From NCBI RefSeq assembly GCF_003751265.1, contig NZ_RJKN01000002.1, positions 372,001 to 436,000 on the forward strand: 64,000 nucleotides of DNA. Reading direction: 5' to 3'. The translations under genes were made by a program, and so were the position numbers. The notes below the pieces were generated by a model that did no database searches, was not told the DNA's origin, and was given only the letters and a program-made list of their open reading frames with translations. The DNA comes from Pseudokineococcus lusitanus (GTDB lineage: Bacteria; Actinomycetota; Actinomycetes; Actinomycetales; Quadrisphaeraceae). This document shows positions 7,531 to 15,565 of the stretch, in pieces (within the stretch, counting starts at the first letter, position 1; each line of letters begins with the position of its first letter).

Positions 7531-8166
7531 ATGAGCGAGCCCGACGGGTCCGTCGTCGTCCGCCCCGAGCAGATCCCGGACCCGCTGGCGGGCGACCCCC
7601 GGTCGATGGTCGAGCGCATGGAGGCCGGCGACCTCTACCTCGCGGACGACCCGGCCATCACCGCCGCGCACCACGCCGCGATGGACCTCCAGGACGCCTA
7701 CAACGCCACGTCCTCCCGGCAGGGCGCGCTGCGCACGCAGCTGCTGCAGCGCCTGCTGGGCCACGTCGGCGAGGGCGTCGTCCTGCGCCCGCCCCTCCAC
7801 GTCGACTACGGGACCAACCTCCGCGTCGGCGCCCGCACCTTCGCGAACTTCGGGCTCACGGCGCTCGACGTCGCCACGATCACCATCGGCGAGGACGTCC
7901 AGATCGGGCCGCACGTGCAGCTCCTCACCCCGACGCACCCCCTCGACCCGGACCTGCGCCGGGCCGGGTGGGAGGCCGCCGCGCCCATCACCGTCGGGGA
8001 CGGCGTGTGGCTCGGCGGCGGCGTCGTCGTCTGCCCGGGCGTGACGATCGGGGCGGGCACCGTCGTCGGCGCCGGGTCCGTCGTCACGCGCGACCTGCCG
8101 CCGCGCGTCCTCGCCGTCGGCAGCCCCGCCCGCGTCGTCCGCGCGCTGGACGACGGCCCGGCGTGA
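7531..8166 (+). CDS. Maltose/galactoside O-acetyltransferase family (left-handed beta-helix)
   Basis: A 211-residue hexapeptide-repeat acetyltransferase of the Maa/NodL/LacA type. It has the N-terminal Maa domain (MVERMEAGDLYLADDP), the catalytic His region (HVDYGTNLRVGARTFANFGL and TPTHPLDP), and hexapeptide repeats ending in GVTIGAGTVVGAGSVVTRDL. It probably transfers acetyl from acetyl-CoA to a sugar. ATG 7531 is preferred over 7513 because TACGCT stands 7 nt before it, giving a leaderless transcript. It is first in an operon with the TetR regulator and an MFS transporter. Confidence 0.9.
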   Translation: MSEPDGSVVVRPEQIPDPLAGDPRSMVERMEAGDLYLADDPAITAAHHAAMDLQDAYNATSSRQGALRTQLLQRLLGHVGEGVVLRPPLHVDYGTNLRVGARTFANFGLTALDVATITIGEDVQIGPHVQLLTPTHPLDPDLRRAGWEAAAPITVGDGVWLGGGVVVCPGVTIGAGTVVGAGSVVTRDLPPRVLAVGSPARVVRALDDGPA

Positions 8167-8732
8167 GCCCCGCGGAGCCCCCCGCCGCCCCGCGGGCGCG
8201 ACGGACCGACCCCCACCGCCGCGAGCGGATCGTCGCCGCGGCCCTGGAGGTGCTCGCCGAGGAGGGCGTCGCCGGCACGACGCACCGTCGGGTCGCCGCC
8301 CGTGCCGACGTGCCCCTCGGCTCGACGACGTACCACTTCAGCTCGCTCGCCGACCTCCGCGCGGCCGCGTACACCGCGCTGCGGGAACGGGTCTCGGCCG
8401 GCTACGGCGCCGCCCTGGCCGGGGCGACGACGCCGGCCGCCCTCGTCGAGGCCGTCACCGACCTCGTCATGGGCGACGCCGGCGCCACGGCGGCGGACTG
8501 GTCGGTCACCTACGAGCTCTACCTCGAGGCGCTCAAGGACCCCGCGCTGCGCGAGGTCACGCAGGGCTGGATGCAGGCCAGCCACGCCGTCCTCGAGCGG
8601 GTCGTCGACCCGGCGACCGCCCGCGGGCTGGACGCCCTCGTCGAGGGCCTCGTCATGCACCGCATGCTCTCCACGGACCCGATGGGGCGCGACGTCGTCC
8701 GCGAGGCCGTCCGCCGCGCCGTCGGCGCCTGA
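8163..8732 (+). CDS. TetR-family transcriptional regulator
   Basis: A 189-residue TetR repressor. The N-terminal helix-turn-helix spans about residues 17-65 (RRERIVAAALEVLAEEGVAG, THRRVAARADVPLGSTTYHF). A ligand-binding C-terminal domain follows, with YELYLEALKDPALREVTQGW as seen in the TetR_C group of this type. The GTG start overlaps the stop of the acetyltransferase gene and the MFS gene follows after 31 bp. It most likely regulates this operon and senses the exporter's substrate, which is unknown. Confidence 0.9.
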   Translation: MSPAEPPAAPRARRTDPHRRERIVAAALEVLAEEGVAGTTHRRVAARADVPLGSTTYHFSSLADLRAAAYTALRERVSAGYGAALAGATTPAALVEAVTDLVMGDAGATAADWSVTYELYLEALKDPALREVTQGWMQASHAVLERVVDPATARGLDALVEGLVMHRMLSTDPMGRDVVREAVRRAVGA

Positions 8733-8763
8733 ACCACCCGCCCGCACCCCGCTGGAGCCTCCC

Positions 8764-9990
8764 GTGAGCACCACCACGCCCCTCGCCGCGCCCGTCGTCC
8801 GGCGGGCGAAGTGGGGCACCACCGTCGCCTTCGTCGCCTCCGGCTTCGCCTTCGCGAGCTGGGCCTCCCGCATCCCCTCGACCCGCGACCAGCTGGGGCT
8901 CACGACGGGCGAGGTCGGGCTCGTGCTCCTCGCCCTGGCGTCCGGGTCGGTGCTCGCCCTGCCGCTGGCGGGCGCCGTCATCGCGCGGCTCGGCTCGGAG
9001 CGGGTCGTCCGGCTGGGCTCGCTCCTGCTCGTCGTGGCGATGGCCGGGATCGCCGCCGGGGTGACGGTGGGCGTGCCGGCCGTCGTCGTCGCCCTCTTCG
9101 TCCTCGGGCTCGCGTACGGCGGCTGGGACGTCGCCATGAACGTCGAGGGCGCCGTCGTCGAGGCGCACCTCGCGCGGACGGTCATGCCGCGCTTCCACGC
9201 GGGCTTCAGCGTCGGCACCGTGGGCGGCGCGCTCCTGGGGGCCCTGCTCGTCGAGCTCGACGTCTCGGTGACGGCGCACCTCGCGGGCGTCGCGCTCCTC
9301 GTGCTGCTCGTCGTCCCGCTCTCGGTCCGCTCGTTCGTCGCCGACGACAGCGGCCCGACGACGACGGCCGAGGTCACCGCGGACGACGGCACGGACGCAC
9401 CCGCGCCGGGCGCCCTCGCCGCCTGGCGCGAGCCGCGCACCCTCCTCGTCGGCGTCTTCGTGCTCGCCTTCGCCTTCGCCGAGGGCACGGCGAACGACTG
9501 GGTGGCCCTCGCGATGGTCGAGGGGTACGGCGCGGCCGAGTCGCTCGGCGTCCTCACCTTCGCCGTCTTCCTCGCGGCCATGACGGTCGGCCGCTGGTAC
9601 GGCTCCGTGTGGCTGGACCGCTGGGGCCGCGTCCCCGTCGTCCGGGTCCTCGCGGGGGTCGCCCTCGTCGGCCTCGTCCTCTTCGTCGCCGCGCCGTCGG
9701 TGCCGCTGGCCGTCGTCGGCGCCGTCCTCTGGGGCCTCGGGACGTCGCTCGGCTTCCCCCTCGGCATGAGCGCCGCCGCCGACGACCCGGCGCGCGCGCC
9801 CGCCCGGGTCAGCGTCGTGGCATCCGTCGGCTACGTGGCCTTCCTCGCCGGCCCGCCCCTCATCGGCCTGCTCGGCGAGGCCGCCGGCCTGCTGCGCGCG
9901 CTGCTCGTCGTCGTGGCGCTGCTGGCCGTCGCCCTCCTCGTGTCGGGGGCGGTGCGCCCCCTCGGCGCCCCCGCGCGCCGCGCCGGCTGA
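8764..9990 (+). CDS. MFS transporter (YbjJ/FucP-like group)
   Basis: A 408-residue major facilitator protein with about 12 membrane segments. The first helix region reads FVASGFAFASWASRIPSTRD and motif A is degenerate. A hydrophilic loop of about 35 acidic residues separates the halves (around residues 195-220). GTG 8764 follows a GGAG purine stretch. It is the last gene of the acetyltransferase-TetR-MFS unit. It shares pattern and length with the MFS gene at 11726, so the two are probably paralogues. Substrate unknown. Confidence 0.88.
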   Translation: MSTTTPLAAPVVRRAKWGTTVAFVASGFAFASWASRIPSTRDQLGLTTGEVGLVLLALASGSVLALPLAGAVIARLGSERVVRLGSLLLVVAMAGIAAGVTVGVPAVVVALFVLGLAYGGWDVAMNVEGAVVEAHLARTVMPRFHAGFSVGTVGGALLGALLVELDVSVTAHLAGVALLVLLVVPLSVRSFVADDSGPTTTAEVTADDGTDAPAPGALAAWREPRTLLVGVFVLAFAFAEGTANDWVALAMVEGYGAAESLGVLTFAVFLAAMTVGRWYGSVWLDRWGRVPVVRVLAGVALVGLVLFVAAPSVPLAVVGAVLWGLGTSLGFPLGMSAAADDPARAPARVSVVASVGYVAFLAGPPLIGLLGEAAGLLRALLVVVALLAVALLVSGAVRPLGAPARRAG

Positions 9991-10135
9991 CCGGCCTCCC
10001 GGTCCCTCCCGGCCCGGACGCAGCCTCGCCCCAGGTCCGTCCCAGGAGCGACCAAACCGTCGGGGTCCCACCGCCGAACACCCCCCGCGAGGCCGCACCG
10101 ACGCGGCTCCCGACGACGACGGAGTGACTGACGCC

Positions 10136-10888
10136 ATGAAGACCACCCGCACCCTCGCCCTGGCTGCCGCCCTGACCGTCGCGGCCCTGCCCCTGGCCGC
10201 CCCGGCCATGGCCGCCGACAAGACCGACCTGTCGGCCTCGCTGACGCAGCTCAACGACTCCGGCGTCACCGCCGACGTCACGGGCTCGATCGACGGCAAC
10301 GAGCTGACGATCAACATCACGCCGAACGGGCTGCTGGCCGACGCCCCGCACGCCCAGCACATCCACATCGGCGGCACGAACTCCTGCCCGTCCAACGACA
10401 TGGAGGGCTCCGGCGCCGACGGCGCCCTGCAGGTCTCCGACGCGGCCGGCATGTACGGCGCCATCGCCGTCTCGCTGACCACCGAGGGCGACTCCTCGCC
10501 CGACTCGGGCCTGGCCGTCGACCGCTTCCCGGTCGGCGACGCCTCCTACTCGCGCACCCTCGAGGTCTCCGACGAGGTCGCCGACCAGATCGCGAACGGC
10601 GAGGGCGTCGTCGTCCTGCACGGCGTGGACCTCAACGGCTCCGGCACCTACGACGGCGACGTCGTCTCCGACCTCGACCCGTCCCTGCCGGAGGAGGCCA
10701 CCGACCCGGCCGCCTGCGGCACGCTCGACGTCGCCCAGATGTCGATGCCGTCCGGCGGGGCCGACACCGGCGCCGGCGGCGCGGCCGGCACCAGCACGAC
10801 CACCTTCGTCGTCGGCGGTGCGGCGCTGGCCGCCGCCGGCGCCGCGGGCGTCGTCCTCCTGCGCCGCCGCACCGGCCAGGAGGGCTGA
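10136..10888 (+). CDS. Exported CHRD-like protein with C-terminal membrane anchor
   Basis: A 250-residue exported protein with an Ala-rich signal peptide cleaved near AMA-ADKT. The core contains HAQHIHIGG, an H-x-H-x-G pattern like that of CHRD domains. The C-terminus has a Gly/Ala/Thr linker, one transmembrane helix (TTTFVVGGAALAAAGAAGVV) and a positively charged RRRTGQEG tail. It resembles a cell-wall sorting signal, but no LPxTG motif is present, so it is probably simply membrane-anchored. ATG 10136 fits the GGAG 12 nt upstream better than the in-frame GTG 10124. The function is not known. Confidence 0.75.
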   Translation: MKTTRTLALAAALTVAALPLAAPAMAADKTDLSASLTQLNDSGVTADVTGSIDGNELTINITPNGLLADAPHAQHIHIGGTNSCPSNDMEGSGADGALQVSDAAGMYGAIAVSLTTEGDSSPDSGLAVDRFPVGDASYSRTLEVSDEVADQIANGEGVVVLHGVDLNGSGTYDGDVVSDLDPSLPEEATDPAACGTLDVAQMSMPSGGADTGAGGAAGTSTTTFVVGGAALAAAGAAGVVLLRRRTGQEG

Positions 10889-10895
10889 CCCCCAC

Positions 10896-10971
10896 GGGCA
10901 CGGCGCCCTCCCCCGTGAGGGGCGCCGTGCCCGCCGGGTCCGCAGGCCGCGGGCGGACCACCGCGGCCTGC
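10896..10971 (+). terminator. Two consecutive GC hairpins after the CHRD-like gene
   Basis: The first hairpin pairs GGGCACGGCGCCC (10896-10908) with 10920-10932. The second pairs GCAGGCCGCGG (10942-10952) with 10961-10971. Both stems are perfect. They separate the CHRD-like gene from the next gene. Confidence 0.75.
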
Positions 10972-11025
10972 GGGCACCCGACCCGCTCCCCCGACCTGCC
11001 CGACGACCGCCCGAGGTGGTGCCCC

Positions 11026-11577
11026 GTGAGCTCTCCCGACCGAGGCACGCCGCCGCCCCGCAGGGGTCGTCGCCGGCTCCAGGTCGTCACCGCGGTGACG
11101 GCCACCGCCCTCGTCGGCGCCCTCGCCGGCGGCCTGGTCGCGGGCGCGCTCGAGGACGAGCCCGCCCCCCTCGCCGCCGCGACCGGCGGGCACCACGGCC
11201 CGGCCGCCGCGCCGTCGTCGTCGGCCCCCTCGTCGACCGCCCCCGCCGGCGCCCACGCCGGCCACGCGACGACCGCGCCGGGCACCACGGTCGGCGCCGA
11301 CGGCCGTGTCGTCCACGACCACGGCGACCTCGAGGTCACCGTCATGCTCGGCGAGGACGGCGAGACCCGCGTCAAGGGCCCCGTCCGCCCCGGCGCCTAC
11401 ATCTCCTTCGTCAACCACACGACCGCCGACCAGGTCCTCACCTCCGAGGACGGGACGATCACCGTCGACGTCCCCCTGGTCCGCCTCGTCACGGTCCAGG
11501 CCCCGACGACGCCGGGCACCTACCGCCTCGTCTCCGGCACCGACAGCACCGTCGCCGCCGAGCTCGTCGTCGCCTGA
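11026..11577 (+). CDS. Membrane-anchored protein with cupredoxin-like beta domain
   Basis: A 183-residue protein with a basic N-terminus, one membrane helix (VVTAVTATALVGALAGGLVA) and a low-complexity Ala/Ser/Pro/His linker (GGHHGPAAAPSSS, HAGHAT). A C-terminal beta-rich domain of about 85 residues contains GAYISFVNHTTADQVLTSED. The layout resembles cupredoxin-fold proteins, but no Cys or Met ligand set is visible, so copper binding is doubtful. GTG 11026 follows CCGAGGTGG. No known function. Confidence 0.7.
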   Translation: MSSPDRGTPPPRRGRRRLQVVTAVTATALVGALAGGLVAGALEDEPAPLAAATGGHHGPAAAPSSSAPSSTAPAGAHAGHATTAPGTTVGADGRVVHDHGDLEVTVMLGEDGETRVKGPVRPGAYISFVNHTTADQVLTSEDGTITVDVPLVRLVTVQAPTTPGTYRLVSGTDSTVAAELVVA

Positions 11578-11624
11578 CGCCCCGCCCGCAGGGCCCGCCC
11601 TGCTCTCGGACACCCCCCTCCCCG

Positions 11625-11688
11625 GCACTCCGTCGGCACGTCGCCGTCCCGAGAGCTCGAGGGCCGCACTCTGTCGTCACCTCGCCGT
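11625..11688. repeat. Two 23-bp direct repeats 41 bp apart
   Basis: GCACTC-x-GTCG-x-CAC-x-TCGCCGT occurs at 11625-11647 and 11666-11688 with 20 of 23 bases identical. The offset is exactly 41 bp, the same period as the repeats at 19885-20130 and 35261-35402. On the opposite strand it contains TGCCGACG, close to the core of those repeats. It lies between two genes on the same strand. The function is unknown. Confidence 0.6.
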
Positions 11689-11725
11689 GCCCGGGATCGC
11701 CCCGGCTATGCGTACGATCGTCCAC

Positions 11726-12964
11726 ATGACGACCGTGGCGCCCGTCGCGCCCTCCACGACCGACCGGCGCGCGCGGCTCGCGGTCTCGGCGCTGTTCCTC
11801 ACCAACGGCGCGCTCTTCATGAACCTCGCCCCGCGGTGGCCGGAGGTCCAGGCGTCGCTCGGCCTCAGCAACGCCACCTTCGGGCTCTCCGTGGCGGCCT
11901 TCCCGCTGGGCGCCGTCCTCGCGGGCCTCGCCGCCGGCGCCCTCGTGCGGCGCTTCGGGTCGGCGCGGGTCGCCGTCGTGGGCACGATCGGCGTCGGCGT
12001 CGGCGTGCTGCTCGCGGGCCACGCGCCGTCGGCGCCGCTGCTCGCCGCGGCGCTGCTCGTCGGCGGCGGCCTCGACGCCGTCACGGACGTCGCGCAGAAC
12101 GCCCACGGCCTGCGGGTCCAGCGCCGCTACGGCCGCTCGATCATCAACAGCCTCCACGCGCTGTGGTCGATCGGCGCCGTCATCGGCGGCCTCATGGCCA
12201 CCGGAGCGGTGACCCTCGGTATCCCCCTCGGCACGCACCTCGCGGTGTCGGCGGTCCTCTTCGCCCTCGTCGCCGTCGCCGCCCTCCGCTGGTGCCTGCC
12301 CGGGCGGGACGGCGAGGCGACCGACGGGGTCACGGCGACGGCGCCCGAGCAGGTGGAGGAGGTCGCCGCCGCCCCGCGCCGCGCCGGCGTGGCCCGCCGC
12401 ACCCGCTGGCTCCTCGCCGCGCTCGTCCTCGTGGCCATGTCCGGCACCCTCGTCGAGGACGCCGGCATCACCTGGGCCGCCATCTACCTGTCCGGCTCCC
12501 TCGGCGCGACGGCGTCGGTCGCCGCCCTCGGCTTCGTCGCGCTCGTCGCCGCCCAGACGGTCGGCCGCCTCGTCGGCGACCGTCTCGTCGACCGCTTCGG
12601 CCAGCGCGCCGTGGCCCGGGCGGGCGGCCTCGTCGCCGGCGTGGGCATGGGCCTCGCCCTCGCCTTCCCGAGCGTGCCGGGCACCGTCGCGGGCTTCGCC
12701 GCGGCCGGCCTCGGCGTCGCGACGCTCGTCCCCGCCGCCATGCACGAGGCCGACGAGCTGCCCGGGCTGCGGCCCGGCACAGGGCTGACGGTCGTCTCCT
12801 GGCTCATGCGCCTCGGCTTCCTCCTCTCGCCCCCGGTGGTCGGCGCCGTCGCCGACGCCGTCGGCCTGCGCACCGGCCTGCTCGTCGTGCCGCTCGCGGG
12901 CGTGGCCGTGGTGCTCCTCGCCGGCGTCCTCTCGCCGCGGCGGCGGGCGACCGTCCCGGCCTGA
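11726..12964 (+). CDS. MFS transporter, paralogue of the one at 8764
   Basis: A 412-residue MFS protein, with NLAPRWPEVQASLGLSNATF at the first periplasmic region and DAVTDVAQNAHGLRVQRRYG in the first half. The second half begins near ARRTRWLLAALVLVAMSGTL after a charged cytoplasmic loop. The pattern (A-x-R-x-P-E near the start, GS-x-RV after helix 2) matches the other MFS gene. ATG 11726 has TACGAT exactly 7 nt upstream, so the message is probably leaderless. Substrate unknown. Confidence 0.88.
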   Translation: MTTVAPVAPSTTDRRARLAVSALFLTNGALFMNLAPRWPEVQASLGLSNATFGLSVAAFPLGAVLAGLAAGALVRRFGSARVAVVGTIGVGVGVLLAGHAPSAPLLAAALLVGGGLDAVTDVAQNAHGLRVQRRYGRSIINSLHALWSIGAVIGGLMATGAVTLGIPLGTHLAVSAVLFALVAVAALRWCLPGRDGEATDGVTATAPEQVEEVAAAPRRAGVARRTRWLLAALVLVAMSGTLVEDAGITWAAIYLSGSLGATASVAALGFVALVAAQTVGRLVGDRLVDRFGQRAVARAGGLVAGVGMGLALAFPSVPGTVAGFAAAGLGVATLVPAAMHEADELPGLRPGTGLTVVSWLMRLGFLLSPPVVGAVADAVGLRTGLLVVPLAGVAVVLLAGVLSPRRRATVPA

Positions 12965-13006
12965 CGCAGCGCCCCCGCCGTCGGTGGGCGGTGCCACGCT
13001 GCGGTG

Positions 13007-13876
13007 ATGGTCGACGTCGACGCCGCCCGCACCTTCGTCCACGGCACCGGGCGGCTGCTCGACCGCCGCCGGCTCGAGCACGAGCTGGACGGCGGTCCGC
13101 CCGACGTCGTCCTCGCCGCCCTCGCCGGCTACCGCAACACGGACGGCGGTGTCGGCGCCCTCGAGCCGGACCTGCGCTCCCCCGCGAGCCAGCCGATCCC
13201 CGTGCGGTACGCCCTCGACGTCCTCGCCGAGCTGCCGCCGTCGGACGAGGGCCGACGGCTGGCGCTCGGCGCGCTCGGGTGGCTGGCCGCCGTCACCGAG
13301 CCGGACGGCGGCGTGCCCTTCGTCCTGCCGACCCACGACGGGCAGCCCGCCGCGCCCTGGCTCGTGCCCGCCCCCGGCTCGTCGCTGCTCGCGACGGCGC
13401 AGCTGGTCGCCGGAGCGCACCGGCTCGGCCTCGAGCACCCCTGGCTCGCGGGGGCGGACGCGTACTGCTGGGCGCGGGTGGACGACGTCGACCCGGCCGA
13501 CGCGTACACGGTCCTCTACGTCGTCGACCTGCTCGACGTCGCGCCGGACCGCGAGCGGGCCGCCGCGGCCCTGGCCCGGCTGCGCGACGGCGTCCGCGCC
13601 GCCATGACGCCGGAGGGGGCGCTCCCCGTGCCCGGCGGCGCGGTCGGCGAGGTGCTCGACCCGCTCCTGCTCGCCCCGGCACCGGACCACGCCGGCGCGT
13701 CCCTCGTCGACGACGACGTCCTCGACCGCGCCCTCGACCGCCTCGCCGACGCCCAGCACGAGGACGGCGGCTGGGACGTCACCTGGGCCGCCTGGCACCC
13801 GACGGCGCACGCGGAGTGGCGCGCCGCCGTCACGGTCGACGCGCTGCGGACGCTGCGCGCGTGGGGGCGCCGCTGA
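13007..13876 (+). CDS. Prenyltransferase/terpene-cyclase-fold (alpha-toroid) protein of unknown function
   Basis: A 289-residue protein with repeated helical units carrying GG motifs (GYRNTDGGVGALEPDLRSPA, TEPDGGVPFVLP, QHEDGGWDVTW). They resemble the QW-type repeats of prenyltransferase and squalene-cyclase folds. The DxDD or DCTAE catalytic motifs of true cyclases were not found, so the fold is suggested but not an enzyme activity. ATG 13007 has CACGCT six nt upstream, consistent with a leaderless start. It is transcribed with, but spaced from, the MFS gene. Confidence 0.6.
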   Translation: MVDVDAARTFVHGTGRLLDRRRLEHELDGGPPDVVLAALAGYRNTDGGVGALEPDLRSPASQPIPVRYALDVLAELPPSDEGRRLALGALGWLAAVTEPDGGVPFVLPTHDGQPAAPWLVPAPGSSLLATAQLVAGAHRLGLEHPWLAGADAYCWARVDDVDPADAYTVLYVVDLLDVAPDRERAAAALARLRDGVRAAMTPEGALPVPGGAVGEVLDPLLLAPAPDHAGASLVDDDVLDRALDRLADAQHEDGGWDVTWAAWHPTAHAEWRAAVTVDALRTLRAWGRR

Positions 13877-13886
13877 GCAGCCGGGC

Positions 13887-14282
13887 TCAGCCCGGCTCGT
13901 CCGGCAGGGACCTGGCCGCGCTCGCGGCGAGCGACACGAGCCGCTGCGCCGCCTCGTCGCTCTCCTCGTCGCTCCAGCAGTCGTCGCGGTCCGCGGCCAC
14001 CTCGGCCGTCGGCGGCAGCTCCTGCAGCGCGGACTCGAGCAGGAGTCGCTCGTGCGCGCGGCGTCCGTCGGCGTCGAGGCCGACGCCGTCGCGGGACGCC
14101 ACGGCTGCCACCTCGCTCGCCCGCGCCGCCACGGCCTCGCCGGCGGCGACCGCGGCGTCCACCTCGGCCCGCGCCCGGTCGCACGCCGCGCGCGCCTCGG
14201 ACGCCCCGCAGGAGGCGACGGGCGCGAGCAGCACCGCGGCGAGCGCGAGCGCCCGGACGGTCCTCGACGGGGTCGGTGCCAC
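13887..14282 (-). CDS. Small lipoprotein with a sigma-28-type promoter
   Basis: A 131-residue predicted lipoprotein: the signal peptide ALALAAVLLAPVASC ends in a lipobox-like V-A-S-C. The mature part is almost entirely helical and rich in Ala, Glu and Arg, with two further Cys (DRAR region and DDCW). GTG 14282 is supported by GAGGAG seven nt upstream. The promoter just upstream is TCAG-N15-GCCGATGAG, so it is expected to be co-expressed with the flagellar filament genes. I do not recognise a family. A role in motility is inferred only from the promoter. Confidence 0.75.
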   Translation of the reverse strand: MAPTPSRTVRALALAAVLLAPVASCGASEARAACDRARAEVDAAVAAGEAVAARASEVAAVASRDGVGLDADGRRAHERLLLESALQELPPTAEVAADRDDCWSDEESDEAAQRLVSLAASAARSLPDEPG

Positions 14283-14309
14283 GGCGCTCCTCGGGTCGGC
14301 GGGTGCCTC

Positions 14310-14337
14310 CTCATCGGCACGCCCTCGACCGGCCTGA
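14310..14337 (-). promoter_or_regulatory. Sigma-28-type promoter of the lipoprotein gene
   Basis: On the minus strand TCAG (14334-14337) is followed by 15 nt and GCCGATGAG (14310-14318). Both boxes and the spacing equal those of the flagellin and flgK promoters. Transcription would begin near 14303, leaving a leader of about 20 nt that just includes the ribosome-binding site. Confidence 0.82.
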
Positions 14338-14367
14338 GCGCTCGACCACCCCGGTCGGGGCGAGGGT

Positions 14368-14405
14368 CTGCACGAGGTCCGCCGTGCACGGCGGACCTCG
14401 TGCAG
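14368..14405 (-). terminator. 17-bp perfect hairpin terminator after the RidA gene
   Basis: CTGCACGAGGTCCGCCG pairs perfectly with its complement around a TGCA tetraloop. It begins 5 bp after the RidA stop and ends 30 bp before the sigma-28-type promoter, so it insulates the lipoprotein gene from upstream transcription. Confidence 0.85.
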
Positions 14406-14409
14406 AGGC

Positions 14410-14814
14410 TCACCCCGGCAGCGCCGCGACGGCCTCCACCTCGACGAGCTGGTCGTCGTAGCCCAGCACCGTCACGCCGAGGAGCGTGCTCGGCGGCTCG
14501 TGCGCGCCGAGGGCCGCCCGGACGGCGTCCCACGCGGTGACGAGGTCGGCCTGCCGGGTGGTCGCCACGAGCACACGCGTGCTGACGACGTCCTCGAGCC
14601 CGGCACCGGCCGCCGCGAGCGCGGTGCGCAGCGTGGCGACGCACGCCGTCGCCTGGCCGGCGACGTCGCCGACGGCCACCGTGCTCCCGTCCGGCGCCAG
14701 CGGGCAGGAGCCCGCCAGCAGCACCAGCCGCGTCCCGGCGGGCACGACGACGGCGTCGGCGTACTCGCCGCTGTGGTGCGTCCCGGCCGCCCGGACCCAC
14801 GCGACCCCGCTCAC
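14410..14814 (-). CDS. RidA/YjgF/YER057c family protein
   Basis: A 134-residue RidA-type protein. The family forms trimers and many members deaminate reactive enamine/imine intermediates. Visible features are a core LVLLAGSCPLAPDGSTVAVG, then QATACVATLRTALAAAGAGL and VVSTRVLVATTRQADLVTAW, in standard order. In canonical RidA a conserved Arg (here in STRVLV) binds the substrate carboxylate. The GTG start overlaps the stop of the methyltransferase gene (GTGA), so the two are co-translated. Confidence 0.88.
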   Translation of the reverse strand: MSGVAWVRAAGTHHSGEYADAVVVPAGTRLVLLAGSCPLAPDGSTVAVGDVAGQATACVATLRTALAAAGAGLEDVVSTRVLVATTRQADLVTAWDAVRAALGAHEPPSTLLGVTVLGYDDQLVEVEAVAALPG

Positions 14815-15494
14815 GCGGCCGCCCCGTCGCGTCGGGCCACGACGGCGTAGAGGGGGTCACCGCGGTACGAGCCACCGCGCTCGGGCCCGGGCGGCGTCCG
14901 CAGGTGCACGTCCGGCTCCTCGAACCCGCCGGCGCGGCGGACGTACTCGGCCACGAGGGCGCAGCGCCCGTCGTCGTCGAGGGCGAGCCAGCCGTGCACG
15001 GCCTTGGTGGGGAAGCAGCGGTTCGAGAAGGTGAGCACGAGCGCGCCGCCGGGCCGCAGCACCCGCGCGGCCTCGGCGAGGACCTCGACGGGCCGCACGA
15101 GGTAGTCGACCGACACGCAGCACAGGACGGCGTCGACCGTGCCGTCGTCGAGCGGCAGCCGCGGGTCCACGTTGAGGTCCTGCACGACGCGGCGCGTGGC
15201 CACCGGGTTGGCGTCCAGCTCGGCCGCGTTCATCCCGAGCACCACGAGCTCGCCGGGGGCGGTGCGCAGGTGGGACACCCACGACGACATGAGGTCGAGC
15301 ACCACGCGCGGCCGTCCGTCCGGACGCGGGGCGCTGCCGTCCACGCCCAGCTCGGCGTACAGGTCGCCGACGGCGGCCACCGCGCCCCCGTCGATGTGCG
15401 TCACCAGCCGCGGCGCGGCGTAGAAGCGGCCGTCCGGCGACGGGTCGTCGCGGTCGAAGAACCAGGAGGGGAAGGGCTCGGGCGCGGCGGTCAC
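14811..15494 (-). CDS. Class I SAM-dependent methyltransferase
   Basis: A 227-residue protein with a methyltransferase-11-like pattern. The SAM-binding start is unusual (RVVLDLMSSWVSHL rather than G-x-G-x-G). It is followed by VVLGMNAAELDANP, a loop with LPLDDGTVDAVLCCVSVDYL and the post-motif EAARVLRPGGALVLTFSNRC. This set is typical of a conserved actinobacterial and proteobacterial group of unknown substrate. GTG 15494 is the start. It forms a two-gene operon with the RidA-like gene. Confidence 0.82.
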   Translation of the reverse strand: MTAAPEPFPSWFFDRDDPSPDGRFYAAPRLVTHIDGGAVAAVGDLYAELGVDGSAPRPDGRPRVVLDLMSSWVSHLRTAPGELVVLGMNAAELDANPVATRRVVQDLNVDPRLPLDDGTVDAVLCCVSVDYLVRPVEVLAEAARVLRPGGALVLTFSNRCFPTKAVHGWLALDDDGRCALVAEYVRRAGGFEEPDVHLRTPPGPERGGSYRGDPLYAVVARRDGAAA

Positions 15495-15565
15495 CGCCGC
15501 AGCGTCCCCCGCGGACCGCGGCCGGGCGCGCCGGGGCGGCCGGGGCCTCCTGCTAGACAGCGGGG

